From NCBI GenBank assembly GCA_023251455.1, contig JAHEYT010000041.1, forward strand, positions 1-58,744: a DNA stretch of 58,744 nt, given 5' to 3'. Both the position numbers and the translations under genes were made by a program. The stretch comes from Bacteroidota bacterium (GTDB lineage: Bacteria; Bacteroidota; Bacteroidia; Bacteroidales; Prolixibacteraceae). Under the pieces are notes generated by a model that had not been told where the DNA came from, searched no databases, and saw nothing but the letters and a program-made list of their open reading frames with translations. This document shows, one piece after another, positions 25,582 through 34,566 of the stretch (positions within the stretch are counted from its first letter, which is position 1; each line of letters begins with the position of its first letter).

Positions 25582-28094
25582 AACGAAAAATATTAATTAT
25601 CTCCGGAGTTGTTGTTTCGATTTTTGGAATATTGGCAGCTTTGCCGTTTTTGTACAAAGACAAACTGCTCGCCAAAGTAAAAACAACCCTGAATAATCAG
25701 GTGAACGCAAAAATTGATTTCACCGATTTTAAGCTTTCGTTGTTTTCGCAATTTCCGAAGGTTGAAATGGAAATCCGGAACCTGAGCTTGATTGGTATTA
25801 ACGAATTTGCTAACGATACTATTTTTTCGGCTAGTTCGATCTCAACCAATATTTCGCTGATGGATATGATCAGCAATAAAGGGCTTGAATTGAATAGCCT
25901 GACGATTGAAAGTCCGCGTATTTCATTGATTTCGGATAAGGCCGGAAAAGTAAACTGGGATATTGCTAAAGCCTCAGCATACGGTAAAACCGCAACAGCC
26001 AGTCCAGAAGCATCAACTGATGAATTTAAGATGAAACTGAACGATATTCGGGTGAATAGCCTGAATCTTCAGTATAACGACATGGCAATGCCAATGAAAC
26101 TGTGGGTGAAAAACTCGAATCTGAGCTCTTCCGGCGATGTTTCGGGAACAGTTACCAGCTTTGACATGAAAGCCGAGGTTGGCGAATTTATCTTTGAATA
26201 CGATTCGGTAAAATATATCTCGAAAACCAAACTGAAAGCCGAAACCAAGCTGAAAGCCGATTACGAAAAAATGAATTTTGCGTTCGATCAGGGTAAATTG
26301 TGGATCAATAATCTTCCGCTGGAAGTGAATGGTTCGTTCGCTATGCCAAACGATAGTATGCTTTTTGATTTGGGTTTCCAGAGTGAAAAAAGCGATTTTG
26401 CGACCATTTTGTCGTTGGTCCCGGCAGACTATCAAAAATATCTTGAAAAGGCCGACATAAAAGGTTCTGCCGAGTTTAAAGGTTCGGTAAAAGGATTGTT
26501 TTACAACGAGATTTATCCGGCAATCGATATTCTGCTTTCGGCCAGTAACGCAAGTTTTAAATATCAGGATTTACCTGAAAGTGTTCAGGATATTCAGGTT
26601 TCGGCCCAGATTACCAAGCCTGAGGGCGATTTGAATTTGCTGAAAGTGAATGTGGAAAAGGCTCATGCTTCGATTAAAAATAATCCGATGGATTTACGAT
26701 TGCTGGTAACCGAGCCAATGACCGATCCAAATATTGATGCTTCATTTGCCGGAACGATTGATTTTGCTTCGCTCAAGCAGGCCATTCCGATTGACAGCCT
26801 CGATATTACTGGTATTCTGAAAGCTAAAATGCAGATGGCCGGAAGAATGTCGTCGATCGAAAAGCAAGAATATGAAAAGTTTCAGTCGAGTGGGGAAGCG
26901 GCTATTCAGAATTTCAGGATTGAAAGCACCCAATTGACCAAGCCAATTGAAATTAGCCAGGGACAAATAAAAGCGAATACCAAACAGATTAATATCGAGC
27001 GTTTTGATGCGAAAGTAGGGCAGAGCGATTTTTCGCTTCGTGGCGATGTGAGCAACTACCTTGCGTACATGTTCAAAAATGGTGTACTGAAAGGTGATTT
27101 TAACCTGAAATCGACTTTTATGAATTTTTCGGAGTTGTCGAATATTCAGAAACCGGCAGTAGCTCCTTCAGGAAAAGTTGCTGAAGCAAAAACTGCGCCG
27201 GTAGCTTCGACTGATTCGGTTACAGCGTTTCAGGTTCCTAAAAATCTCGATTTGAGCTTCCAGTCTTCGATTCAGAAAGCCGTTTACGACAAAATGCCAA
27301 TCAATAACATTAACGGATTGGTCAAGGTTAAGGATCAGAAAATGGAATTGACCAACCTGACGATGGACATGTTGCAGGGAAAACTGGCTATTAATGGCTC
27401 ATATACCAGCAATAAGGAGAATAAGCCGCTTTTCGATTTTAAACTGAATATGGAGAACATCGATTTGCCAACTGCTTATCAGTCGCTCAGTACCATGAGG
27501 CATTATTTGCCAATTGCCGCCAAAAGTCAGGGTAAGATCTCGACTCAATTCGGACTTTCGGGAGGTATGAATGAAAAAATGAAGATTGTACCAACCAGCC
27601 TGAACGGATTGGGCATTTTCAATACTCAAAACCTGATGATTATTGATTCTCCGGTATTTGATCAGATTCGCGGAATTATTAAAAAGGAAAAGCTTAAAAA
27701 CGTGAAAATCGACGATTTTACGGCTAAATTCCAGTTCGAAAATGGTCGGTTGAATATGAATCCGTTTAAAACCAATATCGCTGACCAGCAGGCAACGATC
27801 TACGGAAGTCTTTCGGCCGCCCGCGAAATTAACCTGAATATGGATTTTGTGGTCAATCGCGAGGATTTGGGTGCCGACATCAACAAAGGGTTGGATATTT
27901 TACCCGGTTCGCAAAACATCAAATTGATTGATGCTTCGGTTATCCTGAAGGGATCGCTGACCAAGCCCGAAGTTTCACTCGATTTAAGCAAAGCCCGCGC
28001 CCAGATTGAGCAACAGGTGAAGAAAGCTTCGGTTGAAGAACTGAAAGGATCGGTTAAGAAAATTGGCGATGAACTGAAAAAATTGTTTAAGTAG
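25578..28094 (+). CDS. AsmA-family envelope protein
   Basis: 838 residues with one N-terminal membrane segment (residues 5-25) and a long periplasmic part. An AsmA N-terminal region (NAKIDFTDFKLSLF, then FPKVEMEIRNLSL) and an AsmA C-terminal region near residues 590-790 (LDLSFQSSI, and NITNLTMDM-like repeats) are seen. The family forms bridge-like beta-rich grooves thought to help phospholipid transport or outer-membrane assembly. It begins inside the cinA stop (4-base overlap). It is convergent with the MFS gene, with a GTCATT-rich inverted repeat between them. Confidence 0.88.
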   Translation: MKRKILIISGVVVSIFGILAALPFLYKDKLLAKVKTTLNNQVNAKIDFTDFKLSLFSQFPKVEMEIRNLSLIGINEFANDTIFSASSISTNISLMDMISNKGLELNSLTIESPRISLISDKAGKVNWDIAKASAYGKTATASPEASTDEFKMKLNDIRVNSLNLQYNDMAMPMKLWVKNSNLSSSGDVSGTVTSFDMKAEVGEFIFEYDSVKYISKTKLKAETKLKADYEKMNFAFDQGKLWINNLPLEVNGSFAMPNDSMLFDLGFQSEKSDFATILSLVPADYQKYLEKADIKGSAEFKGSVKGLFYNEIYPAIDILLSASNASFKYQDLPESVQDIQVSAQITKPEGDLNLLKVNVEKAHASIKNNPMDLRLLVTEPMTDPNIDASFAGTIDFASLKQAIPIDSLDITGILKAKMQMAGRMSSIEKQEYEKFQSSGEAAIQNFRIESTQLTKPIEISQGQIKANTKQINIERFDAKVGQSDFSLRGDVSNYLAYMFKNGVLKGDFNLKSTFMNFSELSNIQKPAVAPSGKVAEAKTAPVASTDSVTAFQVPKNLDLSFQSSIQKAVYDKMPINNINGLVKVKDQKMELTNLTMDMLQGKLAINGSYTSNKENKPLFDFKLNMENIDLPTAYQSLSTMRHYLPIAAKSQGKISTQFGLSGGMNEKMKIVPTSLNGLGIFNTQNLMIIDSPVFDQIRGIIKKEKLKNVKIDDFTAKFQFENGRLNMNPFKTNIADQQATIYGSLSAAREINLNMDFVVNREDLGADINKGLDILPGSQNIKLIDASVILKGSLTKPEVSLDLSKARAQIEQQVKKASVEELKGSVKKIGDELKKLFK

Positions 28095-28097
28095 TTT

Positions 28098-28189
28098 TAG
28101 TCACTTGTTGTCATTTGCTTCGCGTCATTGGTGGTCATTTATTGTTTATAAACAACGACAAATGACTATTGATGACAATGAATGACTAA
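28098..28189. repeat. Inverted repeat built of GTCATT-like units
   Basis: Between two convergent genes. The plus strand carries TTAGTCACTTGTTGTCATTT and further GTCATT copies, then TTGTTTATAAACAA at the centre (28142-28155), then the mirrored ATGAC units ending in AATGACTAA. The arms match with several mismatches and a bulge. No T run, so it is not a plain terminator. It belongs in style with the other motif-built inverted repeats of this window. Confidence 0.6.
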
Positions 28190-28191
28190 TT

Positions 28192-29352
28192 TTACTTTTT
28201 CAGGAACGGCAAAATACTCCACATGGCAGCTCCAAAGTAAATAATCCCGGTGACCATCAGTGCCGTTTGAAGGCTGAAAGTGTCGGTGAGGTAGCCCAGA
28301 ATTGGTCCAATAGCAGCAAAAATAATGCGTATTTCCAGGTTCCGAACCGATAAAATTGTAGCACGTACTTTGGAATCGGTATATTGATTAATCTGATCTT
28401 TCAGCACCGGTGTTGCAATTCCACGAACCATATAAAAGCCAAAAAGTATAGCAATACCCGCCAGGCTTATCTCAATTGAGGTTAAGATAAAGCCAAGTGA
28501 GATAAAGATTACAATGAACAGTAATGTTTTCTTATTTCCCAGCAAGCGCTCAACCCGGTACGAATACATAGAGAAGACTCCGGCTGAAAGATTGAGCAAA
28601 GTCCATAAAATCCCGAAGACCGAAACCGGCACACCTGCTTCCTGAAAATACGGCTGAACAAACCATGCATAGGTTAAAGTTGCAGCTCCTGTAAATGATG
28701 AAATCATGATGGCACTTCGCATTTCCTTTTGCTGATAGGTAAGTTTTACAATCGAAAGGATTTCTTTCATCGTTAACTTAATTCTCTCCTGAATGTGCAG
28801 TGGCTCTTTTAGGAAAAAGGCTGCCGGAATGGCAATTGCAGCAACACCGACTTGAAAATAATAAGGTGTTCGTAAACTGAACGTAGCCAATAACCCACCA
28901 GCGACGCCGGCAAAAGCTTCCGCAAAATTTCCGGCAGAGGTTATTCTTCCTTCATATTTAATGTATTCGTCTTCACGGTTCACGGCTTTGAGCGAATCGT
29001 ATAGCAGGGCAGAGTCGGCCCCCGAAATAAAACTGAAACCCACGCCTAAAATGACTTCGGCAATGGCAAAACTGGCAAAGTCAGCTGAGATGCAGTAAAT
29101 GCCAATTCCGATAGTTCCCAAAATCGCTCCCAAGAGTAGAGTTCTCCGACATCCCCAAACGTCGGCCAGATAACCAGAGGGCAATTCGGTGACTACCATT
29201 GCGATGGAGTAGATGGATTTAAGGATGAAAATTTGCGACATGGTCAATCCATTCTCCTGATAGAACAGAACAACAATTGGCATGATCAGATTGAACCACT
29301 TGGCAATTTTGATCAGGTATAACTGGATGGTATTTTTAGGGAATCTGTCCAA
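28192..29352 (-). CDS. MFS transporter, drug/metabolite exporter type
   Basis: 386 residues with about 12 membrane segments. The loop after segment 2 reads SGYLADVWGCRRTLL, a variant of the MFS signature, and GADSALLYDSLK lies near residue 107, a pattern found in multidrug-type MFS proteins of Bacteroidota and Firmicutes. The lack of sugar-porter motifs and of a nearby sugar operon argues against a sugar importer. Substrate unknown. It is monocistronic on the minus strand, with its promoter region shared with the divergent asnA gene. Confidence 0.82.
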   Translation of the reverse strand: MDRFPKNTIQLYLIKIAKWFNLIMPIVVLFYQENGLTMSQIFILKSIYSIAMVVTELPSGYLADVWGCRRTLLLGAILGTIGIGIYCISADFASFAIAEVILGVGFSFISGADSALLYDSLKAVNREDEYIKYEGRITSAGNFAEAFAGVAGGLLATFSLRTPYYFQVGVAAIAIPAAFFLKEPLHIQERIKLTMKEILSIVKLTYQQKEMRSAIMISSFTGAATLTYAWFVQPYFQEAGVPVSVFGILWTLLNLSAGVFSMYSYRVERLLGNKKTLLFIVIFISLGFILTSIEISLAGIAILFGFYMVRGIATPVLKDQINQYTDSKVRATILSVRNLEIRIIFAAIGPILGYLTDTFSLQTALMVTGIIYFGAAMWSILPFLKK

Positions 29353-29520
29353 TTTGAATTTTGTGCGAAAGTAAAGATTCTAATTCTACTTTCAGATGTT
29401 TTTACCTCGAAACCCTTTTTCGGAAGGTTGATTGCCGGATTTTAGCTTTCTAAAAGTTGGAATTGCATTGTTATTGATAAATTGTTTGCTTTTGATAATT
29501 TTTCGCAAAAAGGTATAAAA

Positions 29521-29585
29521 AATGATCGATTTCGTGCAAAAATGATCAAAAAAGCTTCGAAATGATCAATCCATTGCTATTTTTG
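29521..29585 (+). promoter_or_regulatory. Triple AATGATC repeat and -7 box upstream of asnA
   Basis: AATGATC occurs at 29521-29527, 29541-29547 and 29561-29567, exactly 20 bases apart (about two helix turns), each preceded by A. The -7 box TATTTTTG (29578-29585) fits TAnnTTTG and begins 10 bases after the third copy. This reads as a set of same-face binding sites for a regulator of asparagine synthesis. The regulator is unknown. Confidence 0.55.
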
Positions 29586-29645
29586 TGACGAAAAAATGAT
29601 TATTTGATAATCCGTAATTAGTAACTAAAATAAAGTATTGAATTA

Positions 29646-30680
29646 ATGAAACTATTCATCCCCCAAAATTACCAGCCTTTGCTTGATGTCAATCAGACTG
29701 AAAAGGCGATTAAACTTGTGAAAGACAGTTTTCAGCAGGATTTGGCTTCTGAGCTGCGTTTGCGTCGTGTGACTGCGCCTTTGTTCGTGATGAAAGGTAC
29801 CGGTATCAATGACGACCTGAATGGCATTGAGCGCCCTGTGACTTTTCCGGTAAAAGAGTTAGGTGACAACAAAGCCGAAGTAGTCCATTCGCTCGCCAAA
29901 TGGAAACGCATGACACTTGCTGATTTAAATATTGGCCTCGGTTATGGATTGTACACCGATATGAATGCCATTCGTCCCGACGAAGAGTTATCGAATATTC
30001 ACTCACTTTACGTTGACCAGTGGGACTGGGAGCGGGTTGTTTCAGCCGAAGAACGGAATCTGGATTTCCTGAAAAAGGTTGTCCGGAAGATTTATTCCAC
30101 CTTATTGCGTACCGAGTTTATCGTATCCGAAAACTTTCCGCAGATTAAACCAATACTTCCTGAAGAAATTACTTTCGTTCACGCTGAAGAACTGGAAGAG
30201 CAGTATCCTGAGCTTACTCCAAAAGATCGTGAACACGAAGCTGCCAAGAAGTATGGCGCTGTATTTATTATCGGTATTGGCGGAGCGCTTCCCGGAGGCG
30301 AAAAACACGATGGTCGTGCTCCCGACTACGACGATTGGACAACGCCAACCATTAAAAATTTCAAAGGATTAAACGGTGATATTCTGGTGTGGAATCCGGT
30401 GATGGAAACATCGCTCGAATTGTCATCGATGGGAATCCGTGTTGATAAAGATGCCCTCTTGAAACAGTTGGCAATTACCGGAACTGAAGATCGCAAAAAC
30501 CTGTATTGGCATAAACGGTTGCTGAACGACGAGATGCCATTGTCGGTTGGCGGCGGTATCGGTCAATCACGTTTGTGCATGTATTTTCTCCGGAAAGCGC
30601 ACATCGGCGAGATCCAATCGAGCATTTGGCCCGATGAAATGAAGGCAATCTGCAAGGAAAACAGGATTGAACTGATCTAA
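29646..30680 (+). CDS. asnA: Aspartate--ammonia ligase (asparagine synthetase A)
   Basis: Makes asparagine from aspartate, ammonia and ATP in the cytoplasm. The 344-residue protein matches AsnA throughout, a relative of class II aminoacyl-tRNA synthetases: APLFVMKGTGINDDLNG near residue 40, HSLAKWKRM near 82, DMNAIRPDE near 103, LYVDQWDWE near 120, and GGGIGQSRLCMYFLRKAHIG near 300. Length is slightly above the E. coli protein. The upstream region has three evenly spaced heptamers and a good -7 box. It is monocistronic, closed by a 12-bp stem terminator before tRNA-Arg. Confidence 0.96.
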   Translation: MKLFIPQNYQPLLDVNQTEKAIKLVKDSFQQDLASELRLRRVTAPLFVMKGTGINDDLNGIERPVTFPVKELGDNKAEVVHSLAKWKRMTLADLNIGLGYGLYTDMNAIRPDEELSNIHSLYVDQWDWERVVSAEERNLDFLKKVVRKIYSTLLRTEFIVSENFPQIKPILPEEITFVHAEELEEQYPELTPKDREHEAAKKYGAVFIIGIGGALPGGEKHDGRAPDYDDWTTPTIKNFKGLNGDILVWNPVMETSLELSSMGIRVDKDALLKQLAITGTEDRKNLYWHKRLLNDEMPLSVGGGIGQSRLCMYFLRKAHIGEIQSSIWPDEMKAICKENRIELI

Positions 30681-30690
30681 AAAACTCAAT

Positions 30691-30736
30691 GAAACCGGCA
30701 ATCCCAGCATACTTTAAGAGTATTGCCGGTTTCTTT
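30691..30736 (+). terminator. Terminator of asnA
   Basis: Perfect 12-bp stem GAAACCGGCAAT (30691-30702) with ATTGCCGGTTTC (30722-30733), a 19-base loop, and a TTT after it. Confidence 0.82.
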
Positions 30737-30779
30737 ATATTTTTGTCATAAAACGTGACCGAAGGTTGACAAAAATTGA

Positions 30780-30787
30780 TATATTTG
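30780..30787 (+). promoter_or_regulatory. -7 box of the tRNA-Arg promoter
   Basis: TATATTTG, an exact TAnnTTTG match, ends 17 bases before the tRNA 5' end. The sequence after it (CAGCCGCTAAAA) parallels the tRNA-His promoter (CAACCGCAAAAT). No consensus -33 TTTG sits at 19 bases, but TTGAC is present at 30766-30770. Confidence 0.6.
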
Positions 30788-30804
30788 CAGCCGCTAAAAA
30801 GGAT

Positions 30805-30878
30805 GTCTCGGTAGCTCAGCTGGATAGAGCAACGGCCTTCTAAGCCGTAGGTCTTGGGTTCGAATCCCAACCGGGATA
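30805..30878 (+). tRNA. tRNA-Arg (TCT)
   Basis: 74-base cloverleaf with anticodon loop CTTCTAA (anticodon TCT, reading AGA) on an ACGGC/GCCGT stem, a D arm AGCTCAGCTGGATAGAGC, and a T arm TGGGTTCGAATCCCA. The acceptor stem pairs GTCTCGG with CCGGGAT using two G-U pairs. CCA is not encoded. A terminator follows. Confidence 0.96.
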
Positions 30879-30892
30879 CTAAGCTGAATAGT

Positions 30893-30928
30893 AAAACCCT
30901 CTGAAACAATAGTTTTAGAGGGTTTTTT
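30893..30928 (+). terminator. Terminator after tRNA-Arg
   Basis: Stem AAAACCCTCT (30893-30902) with AGAGGGTTTT (30917-30926), a 14-base loop and a continuing T run. Confidence 0.88.
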
Positions 30929-31355
30929 AGTTTTTATACAGATAATACCCACTCTTGTAAAACGGAGAATTGTAATCGTTTTCACTATCCGGAAGTATTC
31001 CATTCTCTTTATCCGCCCACTTTTATTACCTGAAAACGATCTCCAATCTAAAATAGTCGTTTTGTAATCTAAATGTCTCTTCGGAAGCGTCTTTGTTTCG
31101 ATTTCAATAAAAATAATGTAAAAAACTAACAGATAAACGTGCGTAACTCGTTTGATCATCGTAACTTAGTGTAAATAACAGAAAAAAAATCAAGATAAAA
31201 TTAGCTGTATTCATGATCAATTGCATGAAAAACCTGCAATGACTTTCTTTAATTGTATTCGAAAAGGAAGGATATTTCATTTTGAAAGAATCTCGTTTCC
31301 TTTAATGCGATGCTACTAGAAAACAGAAATACAAATTGAATCAAACACACAAGTA
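30929..31355. other. Non-coding gap between tRNA-Arg and hutI
   Basis: 427 AT-rich bases without a credible gene on either strand. The only structure noticed is an inverted repeat, ATCGTTTTC (30975-30983) with GAAAACGAT (31032-31040). No integrase, direct repeat of the tRNA 3' end or clear hutI promoter was recognised. Confidence 0.6.
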
Positions 31356-32603
31356 ATGAGACTGATACTCGAAAACATCAAAGAACTGGTTCAGGTTGAT
31401 CCCAAACAAAGGTTGTGGGTTGCCGGAAAGTCGATGGCTGAAGTTCAGACCATTAAAAATGCATTTCTCCTGATCAAAGGCGAACAGATTGTGGATTTTG
31501 GTCCGATGGAAGAGCTCAGTCATTCTGATTTTGAAGCCGACGACCTGATTATGGAAATTGACTGTTCGGGCAAAATGGTTTTTCCTAGTTACTGCGATTC
31601 GCATACCCACCTGGTTTTTGCTGCTACCCGCGAACTCGAATTTGTTGATCGCATAAAAGGGCTTACGTATGAGGAGATAGCACAAAAGGGAGGAGGAATC
31701 CTGAATTCGGCCAAACTTTTGCAGGAAATGCCAGAGGATGAATTGTTTGATAGGGCGACGTTGAGGCTCGAAGAGATTGCCTTGTCCGGAACCGGGGCGG
31801 TTGAAATAAAAAGTGGCTATGGACTGACCACCGAATCAGAATTGAAAATGCTGCGTGTCATTCACCGGATGAAACAGCATTCGCCACTGATGATCAAATC
31901 AACTTTTCTTGCTCATGCTTTTCCTCTTGAATACCGCGGGAAAAGGGAAGAGTACATGAATTTGTTAATCAACGAAATGATGCCTCAGATTGCAGCTGAA
32001 GAGCTGGCCGACTATGTGGATGTTTTTTGCGACCGTGGATTTTTCACGATGGAAGAAAGTGAACGAATTCTGATGGCTGGCATTAAATTGGGTATGCAAG
32101 GTAAAATCCATGCCAACGAATTAGCCAATTCAGGAGGCGTTCAGGTAGGAATTAAATACAATGCTGTGTCTGCTGATCACCTCGAATTTGTTGGCGATAA
32201 AGAGATCTTAGCATTAATGGACAGCGAAACGATGCCTACCGTATTGCCGGGGGCAGCTTTTTTCCTGAATCTCAAACTGGCGCCTGTTCGCAAAATGATC
32301 GAAGCGGGTTTGCCTGTGGCATTGGCATCCGATTACAATCCAGGTACTTCACCTTCAGGAAATATGAATTTTATACAGTCGCTGGGTTGTCTGCGTTACG
32401 GAATGACCCCGGAAGAAACCATCCACGCTACCACGATCAACTCGGCTTATGCCATGGGAATCAGCGAAAGTTACGGAAGCATTGCCAAAGGAAAAGTGGC
32501 CAACTTGTTTATCACCAAAGATATTTCGTCGTATGCCGTTATTCCTTATTCCTTCGGATCAAACCTGATTGAAACGGTGATTCTGAACGGTGAAATACAA
32601 TAA
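31356..32603 (+). CDS. hutI: Imidazolonepropionase
   Basis: Hydrolyses imidazolonepropionate to N-formimidoyl-glutamate, step three of histidine breakdown, in the cytoplasm. The 415-residue amidohydrolase shows the metal motif DSHTHLVFAATRELEF (near residue 80), GGGILNSAKL, EIKSGYGL (near 152), HANELANSGGV (near 252), and the metal-binding Asp in ASDYNPGTSPSGN (near 328). It precedes ftcD, which handles the next step, while hutH and hutU are not in the window. Between the two lies a TTGGAA-type inverted repeat starting at the hutI stop. Confidence 0.95.
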   Translation: MRLILENIKELVQVDPKQRLWVAGKSMAEVQTIKNAFLLIKGEQIVDFGPMEELSHSDFEADDLIMEIDCSGKMVFPSYCDSHTHLVFAATRELEFVDRIKGLTYEEIAQKGGGILNSAKLLQEMPEDELFDRATLRLEEIALSGTGAVEIKSGYGLTTESELKMLRVIHRMKQHSPLMIKSTFLAHAFPLEYRGKREEYMNLLINEMMPQIAAEELADYVDVFCDRGFFTMEESERILMAGIKLGMQGKIHANELANSGGVQVGIKYNAVSADHLEFVGDKEILALMDSETMPTVLPGAAFFLNLKLAPVRKMIEAGLPVALASDYNPGTSPSGNMNFIQSLGCLRYGMTPEETIHATTINSAYAMGISESYGSIAKGKVANLFITKDISSYAVIPYSFGSNLIETVILNGEIQ

Positions 32604-32664
32604 ATTCCAAGTTTCATGTTCCAAATTCCAAGTGGTAAAAGTCTTGGAACTTGGAATTTGAAAC
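32604..32664. repeat. TTGGAA-type inverted repeat (copy 1)
   Basis: GTTTCATGTTCCAAATTCCA (32611 on) pairs imperfectly with CTTGGAACTTGGAATTTGAA (32643 on), with a 10-base loop between. The arms are built from TTCCAA/TTGGAA units. Related single arms occur at 48815-48842 and 55033-55064. No T run, so a structural or mobile element rather than a terminator. Confidence 0.65.
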
Positions 32665-32705
32665 AAATCGTTTATCTAAAATCTAACACTATATAATCTA
32701 ATCGA

Positions 32706-34385
32706 ATGAAACAACTGATTGAATGTGTTCCGAATTTCTCGGAAGGGAGAGATGAAAAAATAATTAAGCAGATTACTGATGCCATTGAAAGTGTTGATGG
32801 AATTAAATTACTGAATGTAGATCCGGGAAAGGATACTAACCGTACTGTTGTCACTTTTGTGGGCGAACCAGAGCAAGTGATTGAAGCCGCATTTCAGGGA
32901 GCAAAAATGGCTGCTCAACTCATCGATATGAGCAAACACAAGGGTGAGCATCCGCGCTTTGGTGCAACCGACGTTTGTCCGCTGGTGCCAATTGCCAATA
33001 TTACTATGGAAGAAACGGTGGTTTATGCCCGGAAACTGGCGCAGCGGATGGGAGAGGAGTTGGGTATTTCTGTTTATTGCTACGAATTTGCCGCCTTCAG
33101 CGAAGAACACCGGAGCCTTGCCACTTGCCGCGCAGGAGAATATGAAGGATTGAAGGAAAAACTTCAGAAACCGGAATGGAAACCCGATTTTGGACCTGCA
33201 GAATTGAACGAACGCTCTGGCGCAACAGCTGTTGGAGCGCGTAATTTCCTGATTGCCTACAACGTCAACCTGAATACAACTTCAGTTCGTCGCGCCAATT
33301 CAATCGCTTTTGATGTTCGTGAAGCTGGTCGCGTAGTTCGCGAAGGCGATCCGATTACCGGAAAAATTGTAAACGATGCGAACGGTGAACCGCTTCGCAT
33401 TCCCGGAACACTGAAAAAAGTGCGTGCCATTGGTTGGTTTATTCAGCAATATGGTGTGGCACAAATCTCCATGAACCTGACTGACATTACCGTAACCTCG
33501 ATGCACCAGGCTTTTGATGAAGTGGTTGAACGTGCCCGCGACCGAGGAATTCGGGTAACTGGCTCTGAACTTATCGGGGTCATTCCGTTGCAGGCCATGC
33601 TCGATGCCGGTAAATATTTTCTCCGGAAACAGGAACGCTCGGTTGGAATTCCTGATGCCGAAATCATAAAGATAGCAGTTAAATCATTGGGATTGGACGA
33701 ATTGGCACCTTTCGATCCAAAGAAACGAATTATTGAATACCTGATCGATGATCAGTCAAGTAAATTGATCGACATGAGTTTGTCGGGTTTTTCGAACGAA
33801 ACCTTATCAGAATCACCTGCTCCGGGTGGCGGTTCTGTTTCAGCTTATGTTGGTGCTTTGGGCGCCGCTTTGGGATCGATGGTTGCCAATCTTTCGGCCC
33901 ACAAAAGGGGTTGGGATGAGCGCTGGGAAGAATTCTCGGATTGGGCAGAGAAAGGTAAAATGGCTCACGACCGGCTTCTAAAATTGGTTGATGAAGATAC
34001 TGCTGCTTTCAACGCCATTATGGATGCATTTAGCTTACCAAAAAATAGCGATCAGGAAAAGAAAAACCGTTCAGCAGCTATTCAGGCCGCAACAAAACAT
34101 GCCATAGAAGTGCCATTTGATGTCATGCAAACAGCTTATCAATCACTTGAAGTCATTCAGAAAATGGCTGAAATTGGGAATCCGAACTCGCTGTCGGATG
34201 CCGGAGTTGGAGCCTTGTGTGCCCGCACTGCGGTTTATGGTGCTTATCTCAATGTCAGGATAAACGCCGGAGGATTGGCTGATAAAGTGTTTGCTGAAGA
34301 TATTCTTGAGAAGGCGTCACAACTCCTTCAGAAAGCGATAAGAAAAGAAGCCGAAATATTAGGCTTGGTTGAAGGGAGGATATAA
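32706..34385 (+). CDS. ftcD: Bifunctional glutamate formimidoyltransferase / formimidoyl-THF cyclodeaminase
   Basis: 559 residues with both halves of the vertebrate-type FTCD. Residues 1-330 are the transferase (IECVPNFSEGRD at the start, HPRFGATDVCPLVPI near 79, GARNFLIAYNVNL near 178). Residues 345-559 are the cyclodeaminase (SESPAPGGGSVSAYVGALG near 365). It moves the formimidoyl group from N-formimidoyl-glutamate to tetrahydrofolate and then releases ammonia, feeding one-carbon metabolism. It follows hutI in the same direction and closes the histidine-degradation pair. Length agrees with fused FTCD proteins. Confidence 0.95.
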   Translation: MKQLIECVPNFSEGRDEKIIKQITDAIESVDGIKLLNVDPGKDTNRTVVTFVGEPEQVIEAAFQGAKMAAQLIDMSKHKGEHPRFGATDVCPLVPIANITMEETVVYARKLAQRMGEELGISVYCYEFAAFSEEHRSLATCRAGEYEGLKEKLQKPEWKPDFGPAELNERSGATAVGARNFLIAYNVNLNTTSVRRANSIAFDVREAGRVVREGDPITGKIVNDANGEPLRIPGTLKKVRAIGWFIQQYGVAQISMNLTDITVTSMHQAFDEVVERARDRGIRVTGSELIGVIPLQAMLDAGKYFLRKQERSVGIPDAEIIKIAVKSLGLDELAPFDPKKRIIEYLIDDQSSKLIDMSLSGFSNETLSESPAPGGGSVSAYVGALGAALGSMVANLSAHKRGWDERWEEFSDWAEKGKMAHDRLLKLVDEDTAAFNAIMDAFSLPKNSDQEKKNRSAAIQAATKHAIEVPFDVMQTAYQSLEVIQKMAEIGNPNSLSDAGVGALCARTAVYGAYLNVRINAGGLADKVFAEDILEKASQLLQKAIRKEAEILGLVEGRI

Positions 34386-34566
34386 AAGTTTACAAGTCAA
34401 TTTTTTGCGTATGCCAAAAAGAATCAGATCATTCCTGAAAAAATACATAATGAATTGAATTTCAGGAAATGGGTCATCTTATAGTTTTAGTTATCTGTGA
34501 TTTATGTAATCGTTCTGAAAATTAAGTTTGAATCGAAAACATATTAACAATCAAAATTATCAGATC

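Noticed and set aside
30475..31159. Minus-strand ORFs over and beside tRNA-Arg, with wording such as GIRTQDLRLRR
   Set aside because: This is the well-known false ORF produced by reading a tRNA antisense. The tRNA explains the sequence.
30805..31355. Integration site or genomic island at tRNA-Arg
   Set aside because: No integrase, no direct repeat of the tRNA 3' end, and housekeeping genes on both sides.
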